Shown here: piece after piece, positions 31,314 through 40,855 of the stretch
Position numbering within the stretch: the stretch's first letter is position 1
Layout of the letters: each line of letters opens with the position of its first letter
DNA from: a virus
IMG/VR virus record: IMGVR_UViG_3300034061_004640
Coordinates: 1-58,344 of that record
Strand: one strand, 5' to 3'
Length of the DNA stretch: 58,344 nucleotides
The notes under the pieces: model-generated
Told to the model about the DNA's origin: nothing
The model's input: the letters and a program-made list of their open reading frames with translations, nothing else
Databases searched by the model: none
Position numbers and translations under genes: made by a program

Positions 31314-33018
31314 AATCGTCAGTTATTGGGTCATTTATCAGGTCTGTTTCTAAATCAGAAACATTTCTTCTTGTAGGAAACTGTATCATTCTAACTTCTT
31401 TAAACGGGTAATGTGAATCATTTAAAAATGGAATGTTCAAACCTATTCCATCTCCATCAATATACCCATAACTATATATATCACGCCATATAAAGTTCCC
31501 CGTTTTTTTTGAGAAGTAGGAATAGAATGGGGCATTAACAATACTATTTACAGGTAATGTTTCAATAAAATCACTAAACACTCTGATTGGAATACTATAG
31601 TGGGGTTTGTAGGCGTATCCTGAAGGTAAATTTGTCGTACCAGATGTCGCATCATCAATAAAATTATTTGGATTTATCGAATATTTGTGGTAAAGTGGTG
31701 ATAAAACATATTCCCTTTGTTCAATATTATTATATTCGCAAAAATCCCCTTTAATGGTGTCACCTATTTTTAAATCTTGATTAAAATAAAATGTTTTACC
31801 TTGAAGGGTATATGACCCATAAGGGATGTTATCTTTATTAAACGATGACGATTTGTCCCACCAATTACTTATGTTATTTTTTAAAAAGTTAAACTCCCAT
31901 CCAATTTCTAAAGCCGATGTTTGTCCCGCGTTTGGTTTGTTGAACCATCCAGCATAACCTTTAAATAACATAGTAAAAAATAATTCAGTAACTGGTTTAC
32001 CATTGTTGTCAATTAATGGTGATATATCAATATCTCTATTCACCGAAAAACCATAACTTTGTGTTCCAGTCTTAACCGATATTCTTTGAAACGAATTTGG
32101 TGTAAGTGCCGAAAATTCTAATTTTCTTTTGACGGGAAATGGGTTATTTTCAAACCCAAGTTTAGTTACAAAAGTATCTTCAACATTTGTAAGTATTTTA
32201 TGTAATCTAATATAATATCTTGATTTTGTTTCAGCACTATTTGTAATATCAGTTATTCTTTTGAAATTACCATATCTTCCATCATATACATCATTTTGTG
32301 AATAAGATAAATTATAGACAGTGAATACATTTTTTTCAGACCTATAAGATCCATTACCTAATGAGTAAACTTGATATAAATTTTTTCCATTTATGGTAAT
32401 ACTTAATTCAACCCACTGTCCAACACTCAAATTATGATTAGTTGGACAATTAAAGAATATTAAATCTTTACCATTCGTTTGACCTGTATTCATTACAAAT
32501 GGTATTCCATCGGAAACATTGTAGGATTGGTTAGTTACATTGTATTTTTCGTTAGTATAGGACATTGTTTGAGCCGTACTACTACTGAACGCATATGATG
32601 CATAATATGTCCAATTATATGTTGAAGCACTAACCGTTTGGAATTGGAAGTGGTTTGTAATCCCGCTAGACCGTATCATACTAAATTCATCATATTGGGG
32701 AAACCCTTTCCAAACATTCGTATTGACCGAAACTTCAGGATTTATATAATATAATGAATTTTTAAATGGGGTATAACTAGTACTACCTGAAATAGAATTG
32801 TTGAACAAGTTTACGATTTTACCATTAAGTCTAAAAATGGATGATTCAGTTCTTTCTTCGTCAAAGATATCATTCAAACTTACTATTCTTGATCTATCTC
32901 CTTGAACCATATTCCTTCTTTTACCAAACAATGGTACTTGTAGTTGCTCATCCACATTTGCAGAACCAGCAAATCTTTTCGATCCTAAAACTATTCTTAT
33001 GTCATCCTGTTTTCTCAT
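31306..33018 (-). CDS. Structural protein, unknown (baseplate region)
   Basis: This 570-aa protein begins with a basic segment (MRKQDDIRIVLGSKRFAGS) and a conserved-looking RIVSLNDIFDEERTESSIFR, then a long beta-rich Asn/Tyr/Ser-rich body. It lies 2 nt after the 1792-aa protein gene. T4 carries gene 8 at about this place after genes 6 and 7, but I see no sequence likeness to gp8. Virion function is inferred from context. Confidence 0.7.
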   Translation of the reverse strand: MRKQDDIRIVLGSKRFAGSANVDEQLQVPLFGKRRNMVQGDRSRIVSLNDIFDEERTESSIFRLNGKIVNLFNNSISGSTSYTPFKNSLYYINPEVSVNTNVWKGFPQYDEFSMIRSSGITNHFQFQTVSASTYNWTYYASYAFSSSTAQTMSYTNEKYNVTNQSYNVSDGIPFVMNTGQTNGKDLIFFNCPTNHNLSVGQWVELSITINGKNLYQVYSLGNGSYRSEKNVFTVYNLSYSQNDVYDGRYGNFKRITDITNSAETKSRYYIRLHKILTNVEDTFVTKLGFENNPFPVKRKLEFSALTPNSFQRISVKTGTQSYGFSVNRDIDISPLIDNNGKPVTELFFTMLFKGYAGWFNKPNAGQTSALEIGWEFNFLKNNISNWWDKSSSFNKDNIPYGSYTLQGKTFYFNQDLKIGDTIKGDFCEYNNIEQREYVLSPLYHKYSINPNNFIDDATSGTTNLPSGYAYKPHYSIPIRVFSDFIETLPVNSIVNAPFYSYFSKKTGNFIWRDIYSYGYIDGDGIGLNIPFLNDSHYPFKEVRMIQFPTRRNVSDLETDLINDPITDDCE

Positions 33019-33020
33019 TA

Positions 33021-36000
33021 TTATAGAAGATATTTAGTGATGTACCTGTTTAATGATGATTTACCTTTATTTAACCCAAAGTAAAAATGATATGGAGCAC
33101 CAACAACATATCTATTAGATGGTTGGTTAACTGAAGGTGCGAATGTCGGTACTCCATTATTATTATAATTGTAGATATATCCAGTAGAAGGACCGTTTGT
33201 CGCTTGGAAATAATCAGTAGTATTAAAACTCATCTCTTGGTAAGGTGCTGTGTAATATCCATTGTTCGCATCAAATGATGTAAACCAATCGTTGTCTTGG
33301 CTTCCTAAAATAGTTTGTGGTGCGGTTTGACCGTCTTTAATCCATTTATACATAGGTACTACTTGGGTTTTAGGGTACCCAATTGTCTGCGTAATATTAC
33401 CAAATGTTATAGTACCTGGTGTTAATCTTATTCTATTCTCAGTAATAGCAGAATATAATACACCTATAAGTGGTCCGTCATTTGTGTTCGGAGCTAAGTA
33501 GATATCATTATCATCATAAAATTCGTCATTGAAAGGTAAAATACCATATTCAGAGTTTATGCTAAACATTTGAGCGATGTCCCCATCAATTCTATCCTCA
33601 CTTCTCGAAAATAAACTATTAATTGATGCGTCTCCACTACCTAAAATTTGTTGGGTAAATGATGTGGATAACAATCTTGATAGTATAGCAAAAAGTAATA
33701 TATCGGCAGTTTCGTTGTATGTAGTACTCTTCAATGTATCCACTAAATAACCCTCCAATTGAGGATTTAAACAGATTTCTTTTGCAAATTCATCTCTAGG
33801 ACCCAAATCCATAATTGTAGTTGGAAAAAATAAATTGCGATTATTCATTCCTTTATATGTCGGTCCAACGGGCTCCCAGTCATTATTGAATAAATTCTTT
33901 TTCATAGGTAATTGTCCAATAAACTGACCCGTAACATAATCGTAAGGTGTTGATCTATAAAAGAATGAAAATCTATCTTCATCAAAATAAATCGGTCCTT
34001 GGTTAGTAGTGACTTGAATTAGCACGGGGTCCTTTGTTCCGCAAAACTTATATTTCTTAACATTACCGACACTATCAAAAATTGTTTGTTTCCTGAACGA
34101 GAACGCGTAAAGGGTACCATTCACCCAATTGTTTTGGAATACATGACTAATCACACCTCTACAAGCACCAAATACAAATCTGAATCTTGCTTTCCATTCT
34201 GCCAAATATTTTAAGTCGTCTTTTATTGTCTTTATAAGTTCGTCTTGGACAAAATAATAACACCCCCCTTTAACTCTAGTTTTATCAGGATTGTTAGGGA
34301 AATTCGCAGGACATGGCGCCTTTACTCCGAAATTTTCACCACTACCTGAATAACATTCTAATAATGTTAATTGATCACATGTTAAAGACCCTAACACCGC
34401 ATCACTGACACCACTACCATCATCTTCGAAATCTTGTAAATTATTTGTAGTATCTGTAGGTTGCATGTTAAACACCGGTATAGTAATAACACCTCCTGTA
34501 TCCAATAACTTATACATTAAAAAGTTATCATTTAGGTGTAAAGAAAATGATGTGTTACCCGAAACTTGAACTACATCTGAAGTTGGTAATCTGTCTGATC
34601 TGAGTATTAATCTATCTGAGTTTACCATGTTAGTATTAGGTGTATAATCTAAATGATAAGTGGGGGAAAAAACTCTACTGTGTCTATTTTGTTGTTGTGT
34701 TGGCATAGAGACTTGTTGAGGTTCATAACCCGCTAACAAAGTTCCACCCTCAATATTACCTTGTGGTGATGTTGCACATGTAGGTTGAGGAGTTAAAGAT
34801 CCGTTCCATGCCCCTGAACAAACTTCATAATCTAAAATTATTCCACTAGCGTCTAATTTAACTGCCGCCTGTACAAACCAAGTATATTGTCCAGTTGTCG
34901 CATCATAATAGTCGTACCTCATAGGAACCCACAGAAAATCATTTATAGTTGTGTTGAAAACACCGTCCATTGGTATGTTTCCGGGACTATTTGGTCCGAC
35001 ATATTGTGTGTAGAAAATATCACCAACATTTAAGAATGGTGATGTTGTTACGACACCATAACCTGTACTAAAGTTTTCACAAGCACCAACACCAAATTGA
35101 CATGGTATACCAATAGGTATACCCGAACAAGAAGTCTGATATGCATAATTGTTCGAAGGGTCTGTGTTAGAATAAAAAGCGTACCCATCTGCAACAGGTC
35201 TTGTCCATGTATAAAGTTGTGTTGTTGATTGAATGGATCCAAACTGAAAACCTATAGTACTCTTTCCAAGTTCGGGCCCATTACATGCAATGTCAGAATA
35301 AACCCCAGCAGGTAGTGTAAATTGATTTAAAGCATAGGTATCACCAAAGTACGCAGGTGACCCAAATCGTGATTTATCTGTGGAATTGTAATATTTTAAA
35401 ATGTTGTTTGTAAATGCCGAAAAAACAGAAGGTTGTACCGAAAACGAGAATGGTATGTGAAACAACTTATTATTATTATTTGTGGTTGTTTCATGTGTTT
35501 CCGGTGTTTTATAGTCGTTTCTCCATGGTAAATTTAAATTTGTATTTGACTGTATTGGAATATTCAAATAATAACTGCCTTCAACAATAGGTCCTTGTGT
35601 AAAATTATACCCAAACAATTTAGAAAGGTCATATTTTATGTTTTGTTTTTGAGTATAAGGATCAACTCCCCTTGAAAGAAATATAATCTCCTGATCACCA
35701 AATAAGTCGTACGCCTGTAGTGGGGTTGAAATAAATGTTTGGAGGTTCGAGTTTTGCGGTAATTGTGGGACAGAATGATAATAGGCTCTCTGAGTTTTAG
35801 CAAAAAGATACTTGTTTAAAAGTGAGTTGACATTATTTTGATTTGTAAGACCAGAATATTGACTGACAGTCCCTCCTGTTATTACTTGGAAGTACTCATT
35901 CCCTGCAACAAAATTATAAGGTTTTCCATCTTCAGTAATTTTTAACTTCAATGTTGCAGTCTGTATGGTTCCACCTGTTGTCACATACTGTACAGTTTTA

Positions 36001-38399
36001 TTAACAAGCGCCACTTGGTTGGGATTGGTACTACCTGTAATACTTTTAGTTTGGAACTGATTCAAAGTAGCCCCTGTTAAGTTAGGATCTTGTATTTTTG
36101 ATATGTCATGGAAAGAAATTAAATCTCCAGGTAATAATGTTTGAAGTGTTCCCGCATCACAAACTACCATGAGAACTGAGTCTGTAAATGGTGTTGATGG
36201 CTGAGGAATTAAACCATTTGGTGGTGTATTAAATACTGTAGTTCTTATTATATTTTCACCCTCAAAGTACCTTATTCTTAAATTAGCCATGTTCAAAGAC
36301 TGTGATAATGTAACATCATTTCCTAAGTACTTATAACTCGAGGCTTGGTTTGGCCATTCCAAAATAGGAAGTTTTGTTAACTTTTGGTCCATTATATTAC
36401 TATTGAATGTTGAACCTGGTAAAAATTGGTACCCAGCTAAAACCTGTCTTAATCCATTGTTTTGTCCTTCTGTACTGGTAGTACTTACAACCAAACCTTC
36501 AAAAGAAGACACTGAATTTGAATTTATTAGTTGACTATAATTGCCCTGTGAAATAAGGAAATTCTGAAATGGATTAAAGTTAGTAGTAGTATTAAGTGAC
36601 GCATCCTCACAGTTACAAGCTTCACAATCAGGATATGACATCATGGGTAATGAAATTCTTTTGAATGGATTGTTTTCTTCAAGTTTATCTAAAACTGCCT
36701 TGTTACACCCACCTTCAGGTTTATTCCCATTGGTTAGCCAGTTTATAGCCTTACATATTGCAAAAACAACATCATTGATAAAATCTATTATAGAATTTAT
36801 GAATTTTACTATAATTGGATATATTAACGCCAAAATATGTAAAATAACAATTATAGAAGCTAATAATGGTGATAGTAATGTTATTAACAAATTAAATAAG
36901 AAAAATATAAAATCAAAATTTCTAACTCCATCATTCACTGGAAATCTATTTGTTGTTGTTGAACATGCCCTATCTGTTATTTCCTTTATTCCTAAATGTC
37001 TTGCTCTATTATATCCCCATTTCCATCTATCAATAAAATTTGCAACAGTATAAACTCGATTGAAGTTCATTTCAAAGAATCTATCTTCACAGTTGATCGC
37101 CTCCTGAATCATTTGGTTTCCGATAGTTGTTGCAGTATCTCCATAATCATTCCAGTCTAAACTAAAGGCATATGATTGTTTTTGAAGGGTATCTGAAAGA
37201 GGTGCTTCAGATTGTGTAAGTGACCAACCGTATTCTTTAATATTAGGTACTAAGTAGTCAGCTCTCATGGCATTATTTTCTAACCCATCTTCATTTTGGT
37301 ATTGGATCCTGAATCTGTACTTGCCCTTGGTTGGTATACCAATTGTAGGGTCATTCGATATAATCTGGTCTCCGAACTCATTTGTAGTTACAAAATCAAA
37401 GTTCATCGGCACTTCAATTAACCATGTTCCATTATCATCAATGACATTTCCTCCGTCTTCAAATCTATACTCTTCTAAAACCGGTAATCCTTGACTGTCG
37501 TTAAAAACTGTTTGTCTTAATGCTAAAATTTTCCCAGCACCTGTAACTAAATCACAAAGATTACCTGAATCGAATTTTGGTTTACAATTCACATTTAAAA
37601 CATCATCTTCACTAGTCGAAAACAAAGATCCCATGAAAATTGATTGAGGTACTATCTCTATACCTGAGTCCCTTAAATCAAAGTCAATTCTTGTAATACC
37701 AACATTACATATGTTTTCTTCACCCCAAAATGCGGCAACTTCAACATCTTTAGCTTGATTAACTATTTGTGGTAATGAATCTAAATTTTCAGATGATCTA
37801 AAATTAGGGCCAGCAAATTGTGATTTAACACCAAGACCTTGTCTAACTAAATCTGTAGGTCTTTGGGAAAAACATCCGATATTAGATAAGTCTAAATCCA
37901 TTACGATCGTCTGAATACCTAAAGGTACTCCAACTATCATAAAGTCACCACTATCGTTAGTTCTTACGGTGTACTTGTAGTATTTTTCATATACTTCTAA
38001 TACTTCTTTTCTTGTTAAAACTTCTTCAATATCAGGAAAAGTACCTGTCGGTGTATGTCCTCCGTACTCTTGTACATAAGGTAAAAGGTTATATCTATAA
38101 CCTTCGTCATTTTTATCTGTGATTGTTTTATATGGGTATAATGTTGATATTACAGGGTCTGTTTCATCTTCTGTGGTGAGTGGTACAAAAACAGATATTG
38201 GTACATTTGGTACTCCGTAACCGCCATTTGCAATTACCCTACCTACTACAACACCATAATCGGCACAAAAACGAGTATAAACATCTTCTTGTTTTAATTT
38301 CAACGACAAGATTTCTATTAAGTCAAAATCTTGTTGGATGTCAATTCGGATGTTTTTATCGATTCCAGGCGTTGTTCTAATTCTATAACTTTTGGACAT
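33021..38399 (-). CDS. Giant baseplate-region protein with hydrophobic central segment
   Basis: This 1792-aa protein follows the gp6-like gene, the position of T4 gene 7, but is far larger than gp7 and not clearly related. The N-terminal 180 residues look like an Ig/carboxypeptidase-regulatory type fold (GVVVGRVIANGGYGVPNVPI, NDSGDFMIVGVPLG). Residues about 488-555 are very hydrophobic (FLFNLLITLLSPLLASIIVI and following), consistent with two or three membrane-type helices, which is rare in a virion protein outside tape measures. A Cys cluster follows (CEACNC near 600). The rest is beta-rich. It may be a baseplate arm or a protein that inserts in the host membrane. Confidence 0.75.
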   Translation of the reverse strand: MSKSYRIRTTPGIDKNIRIDIQQDFDLIEILSLKLKQEDVYTRFCADYGVVVGRVIANGGYGVPNVPISVFVPLTTEDETDPVISTLYPYKTITDKNDEGYRYNLLPYVQEYGGHTPTGTFPDIEEVLTRKEVLEVYEKYYKYTVRTNDSGDFMIVGVPLGIQTIVMDLDLSNIGCFSQRPTDLVRQGLGVKSQFAGPNFRSSENLDSLPQIVNQAKDVEVAAFWGEENICNVGITRIDFDLRDSGIEIVPQSIFMGSLFSTSEDDVLNVNCKPKFDSGNLCDLVTGAGKILALRQTVFNDSQGLPVLEEYRFEDGGNVIDDNGTWLIEVPMNFDFVTTNEFGDQIISNDPTIGIPTKGKYRFRIQYQNEDGLENNAMRADYLVPNIKEYGWSLTQSEAPLSDTLQKQSYAFSLDWNDYGDTATTIGNQMIQEAINCEDRFFEMNFNRVYTVANFIDRWKWGYNRARHLGIKEITDRACSTTTNRFPVNDGVRNFDFIFFLFNLLITLLSPLLASIIVILHILALIYPIIVKFINSIIDFINDVVFAICKAINWLTNGNKPEGGCNKAVLDKLEENNPFKRISLPMMSYPDCEACNCEDASLNTTTNFNPFQNFLISQGNYSQLINSNSVSSFEGLVVSTTSTEGQNNGLRQVLAGYQFLPGSTFNSNIMDQKLTKLPILEWPNQASSYKYLGNDVTLSQSLNMANLRIRYFEGENIIRTTVFNTPPNGLIPQPSTPFTDSVLMVVCDAGTLQTLLPGDLISFHDISKIQDPNLTGATLNQFQTKSITGSTNPNQVALVNKTVQYVTTGGTIQTATLKLKITEDGKPYNFVAGNEYFQVITGGTVSQYSGLTNQNNVNSLLNKYLFAKTQRAYYHSVPQLPQNSNLQTFISTPLQAYDLFGDQEIIFLSRGVDPYTQKQNIKYDLSKLFGYNFTQGPIVEGSYYLNIPIQSNTNLNLPWRNDYKTPETHETTTNNNNKLFHIPFSFSVQPSVFSAFTNNILKYYNSTDKSRFGSPAYFGDTYALNQFTLPAGVYSDIACNGPELGKSTIGFQFGSIQSTTQLYTWTRPVADGYAFYSNTDPSNNYAYQTSCSGIPIGIPCQFGVGACENFSTGYGVVTTSPFLNVGDIFYTQYVGPNSPGNIPMDGVFNTTINDFLWVPMRYDYYDATTGQYTWFVQAAVKLDASGIILDYEVCSGAWNGSLTPQPTCATSPQGNIEGGTLLAGYEPQQVSMPTQQQNRHSRVFSPTYHLDYTPNTNMVNSDRLILRSDRLPTSDVVQVSGNTSFSLHLNDNFLMYKLLDTGGVITIPVFNMQPTDTTNNLQDFEDDGSGVSDAVLGSLTCDQLTLLECYSGSGENFGVKAPCPANFPNNPDKTRVKGGCYYFVQDELIKTIKDDLKYLAEWKARFRFVFGACRGVISHVFQNNWVNGTLYAFSFRKQTIFDSVGNVKKYKFCGTKDPVLIQVTTNQGPIYFDEDRFSFFYRSTPYDYVTGQFIGQLPMKKNLFNNDWEPVGPTYKGMNNRNLFFPTTIMDLGPRDEFAKEICLNPQLEGYLVDTLKSTTYNETADILLFAILSRLLSTSFTQQILGSGDASINSLFSRSEDRIDGDIAQMFSINSEYGILPFNDEFYDDNDIYLAPNTNDGPLIGVLYSAITENRIRLTPGTITFGNITQTIGYPKTQVVPMYKWIKDGQTAPQTILGSQDNDWFTSFDANNGYYTAPYQEMSFNTTDYFQATNGPSTGYIYNYNNNGVPTFAPSVNQPSNRYVVGAPYHFYFGLNKGKSSLNRYITKYLL

Positions 38400-38408
38400 A
38401 ATATCGTT

Positions 38409-38436
38409 TAAAAATAAATAGTCTTTTTGACTATTT
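38409..38436 (-). terminator. Rho-independent terminator after the gp6-like gene
   Basis: Plus-strand positions 38416-38423 (AAATAGTC) pair with 38429-38436 (GACTATTT) around a 5-nt loop; the minus-strand hairpin is followed by ATTTTTA. It lies in the 72-nt gap between the gp6-like and 1792-aa genes. The stem is AT-rich, so termination may be partial. Confidence 0.7.
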
Positions 38437-38471
38437 TAAAAGTAACACGGTTTGGGTTAAAATAAACAATC

Positions 38472-40313
38472 TTAACTATAATCTACTGTTGTTATATTTT
38501 TAACCCTTACTTTTATGTCTTTATTTGGGAATCTTACTTGGTAAATTTGATCGGGCTCTGCAAAAATAGTGTCATCAATAAGTTCAATTTGTTTAGTTGC
38601 AACATCTACATATCTTTGTGATGTTTCAGATGATGAGTATTGACCGCCAACTCTATTATATACTCTTATTTCAGATAATGTATTAACTCCTTCTATTCCT
38701 TGAACGATTTGTCTAATTTCTGAAACATTAACATTTTCACCTAACTCCCTTGTAGATGGTGCCATGTAAGTTGTTACATTATCAATTATTTGTGTGATGA
38801 CTTGACTTTGTGATCCTGCAGCGGTTAAAACAACAAAGAACTCAAATTCCAAATCTATAACTTTAGCGACTTCAATTGAAATATAATCGTTAATCATTCT
38901 ATACTTCGATAGATAAGTTGCCAAATTTGTTTTAAGATTATTCGAGACTGTTTGTGTTAGAGCACCTTGTGTGTCGAAAGAAAGGATCTTCACCAAAATT
39001 TTATTGTTGAATTCTGATATCGACACTTTAGCTGGGGCACCGTATTGTCCTGGCATTGTATCAATTAGAGACTTGTAGTCATTTATTGTTACCGCTCTTT
39101 TTTGTGCCGCAAAGTTATATGTAACCATATTTCTTACCTCGTTAACTGAAGGTTGGTTTGCTCCTCCGATTGCCGCAGTCACATTATTAACTCTAATCGA
39201 TTGTATGGTATTGTTATTGACAACCGCTGAGGGTCCGTTTACTGCAAAATCAACTAATGCAACTTGATTGATCGCACCAACACCAACATTACTAGCCAAT
39301 CCACCACCTGTCCTATATTGAACAAACAAAGTAGTATTTGGTCTTACTGTTAAACCTAAACCTATGTTATTTTGATAATTTTGTATTTTTAGTGGAACAC
39401 CTGTTTTAGTAAATTGATTTAGTTGTTCTTCAGGTGTTACAGTCCCATTACCAAATTGAATTCTTAAAAATCCCTCGGGGGTGTATTCAGTAATGAATCG
39501 ATTATCTGTTTTTAAATACCTTCCTACTTTTACGCCAGCGTCATCAACAGGTTTAGTTGGGTCCTCGATAAATACTGTATTTTCTACTAATGAATCAACC
39601 TCATACCATCTGTTTGGTGAAGTTTGGAATTCAGTGAAGGATGGTGTTGATTGGTAATCAGTACCGTCTTTTTGTATTATCGATGTCACACCTAAGACAT
39701 TTTTTTCAGGTAAGAAAAAACTAAAGAAAGGTATTACTTCTGCAGGGGTAATTACCTTTTTGAATACTTGGGTACTACCATTGACAACAATTTCTCGTTT
39801 TGTAATTATGTAGCTTGATGGTGCAGAATTATCATCACTGAATTGTGGTATTTTTGTTCTGTTCACAAACCCTTCTCTGTTAAATTGAGTTGAGAAATCA
39901 ATGTCATATACGGTTTCAAATGTCGTTCCTCCACCGTTGAATTGGGCTCCGGCTCTTAATATACCTAAATATCTTACATCTTCAGAGTCACCTAAAGCAG
40001 GTATAGTTATCGAAATATCAACCAAAGCAACAGAAGGTCTAAATCCAGGTACTTTTAGTCCATAGGTTCTAGCAATGTTAAATATAGAAGATCTTTGTTG
40101 TGCAAACTGTAAAACGGTTTCTTGTATACTCCTATCTATATGAAAATGCAAATTGTCACCAATCGCAGCATTCAAATCCATCAGTACTGAAAATACAGAC
40201 GCATCATTAAAATTTTGTATTAATTCTGGATAATACTGTTGGGTATAATCTATGAGGTCTTGTCTTAACGCTTCAAAATCTCTGTCAGTATATGCAATTC
40301 TTCTATTTGCCAT
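38472..40313 (-). CDS. 6: gp6-like baseplate wedge protein (baseplate J family)
   Basis: The N-terminal region of this 613-aa protein is diagnostic: YTDRDFEALRQDLIDYTQQY, then FNDASVFSVLMDLNAAIGDN and LHFHIDRSIQETVLQFAQQR, followed by NIARTYGLKVPGFRPS. The central part has AQKRAVTINDYKSLIDTMPG (near 400-420), also characteristic. Length is near T4 gp6 (660). Gp6 dimers form the inner ring that ties baseplate wedges together. The gene follows the gp25-like gene by 3 nt, the same order as in many contractile tails. Confidence 0.93.
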   Translation of the reverse strand: MANRRIAYTDRDFEALRQDLIDYTQQYYPELIQNFNDASVFSVLMDLNAAIGDNLHFHIDRSIQETVLQFAQQRSSIFNIARTYGLKVPGFRPSVALVDISITIPALGDSEDVRYLGILRAGAQFNGGGTTFETVYDIDFSTQFNREGFVNRTKIPQFSDDNSAPSSYIITKREIVVNGSTQVFKKVITPAEVIPFFSFFLPEKNVLGVTSIIQKDGTDYQSTPSFTEFQTSPNRWYEVDSLVENTVFIEDPTKPVDDAGVKVGRYLKTDNRFITEYTPEGFLRIQFGNGTVTPEEQLNQFTKTGVPLKIQNYQNNIGLGLTVRPNTTLFVQYRTGGGLASNVGVGAINQVALVDFAVNGPSAVVNNNTIQSIRVNNVTAAIGGANQPSVNEVRNMVTYNFAAQKRAVTINDYKSLIDTMPGQYGAPAKVSISEFNNKILVKILSFDTQGALTQTVSNNLKTNLATYLSKYRMINDYISIEVAKVIDLEFEFFVVLTAAGSQSQVITQIIDNVTTYMAPSTRELGENVNVSEIRQIVQGIEGVNTLSEIRVYNRVGGQYSSSETSQRYVDVATKQIELIDDTIFAEPDQIYQVRFPNKDIKVRVKNITTVDYS

Positions 40314-40316
40314 AGT

Positions 40317-40778
40317 TTATAAATTGATGATAACGAATTGTCTTGTTCCGAAAGCACTGCTTTCGTCAACATATTCTATTTTTATTTTTGCTGTGTACTC
40401 TTCAGTATTTGCTCCAGGAATAGCATAAACAGGAATGTCTTGTTCAGGAACAACTAACTCACCTAAAGATGGTTCAGAATTAACATATGGTTCTATACTT
40501 ATATTTTGAATAGTAAGATTAGGAATAAATGTAGATATTGATTCTTCTATTTCACTTCTCAGTGTTGAAAAGGTATCCCCATCTAAAGGTTCAAAAATAT
40601 ATTCATACAATCTTGTACCAAAATTTGGTAGATAGTATCTTGATCCTTTCCTTGTTAGTAACAGATGGACCAAATCAGTTCTGATTTCTTCATCTGGTGT
40701 TTCCGATAGAGATAGGTATTGACCTTTTAAACTCTGTCTTAAAGGAAAATTAATACCATATGTTATTCCGTTTGCCAT
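40317..40778 (-). CDS. 25: gp25-like baseplate wedge protein
   Basis: This 153-aa protein matches the gp25/GPW family: EEIRTDLVHLLLTRKGSRYY (near 30-50), LPNFGTRLYEYIFEP, then the helix TFSTLRSEIEESISTFIPN and the C-terminal strand region. Gp25 nucleates sheath assembly on the baseplate. It opens the gp25-gp6 unit, 38 nt after the loop end of the nrdA terminator. It is slightly longer than T4 gp25 (132) owing to an N-terminal extension. Confidence 0.93.
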   Translation of the reverse strand: MANGITYGINFPLRQSLKGQYLSLSETPDEEIRTDLVHLLLTRKGSRYYLPNFGTRLYEYIFEPLDGDTFSTLRSEIEESISTFIPNLTIQNISIEPYVNSEPSLGELVVPEQDIPVYAIPGANTEEYTAKIKIEYVDESSAFGTRQFVIINL

Positions 40779-40820
40779 ATTAAATAAATATAATGTTGCT
40801 ATTTTTTGAATAAATAGATT

Positions 40821-40850
40821 AAAAACAAAAAAGTCCGATTACTCGGACTT
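40821..40850 (-). terminator. Rho-independent terminator after nrdA
   Basis: Plus-strand positions 40831-40838 (AAGTCCGA) pair perfectly with 40843-40850 (TCGGACTT) around a TTAC loop; the minus-strand hairpin is followed by TTTTGTTTTT. It starts 5 nt after the nrdA stop codon and separates the nucleotide genes from the gp25-gp6 baseplate genes. Confidence 0.9.
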
Positions 40851-40855
40851 TAAGA

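Noticed and set aside
36643-37053. 136-codon plus-strand frame opposite the hydrophobic part of the 1792-aa protein
   Set aside because: Antisense shadow of the minus-strand gene, without start context or neighbours on that strand.
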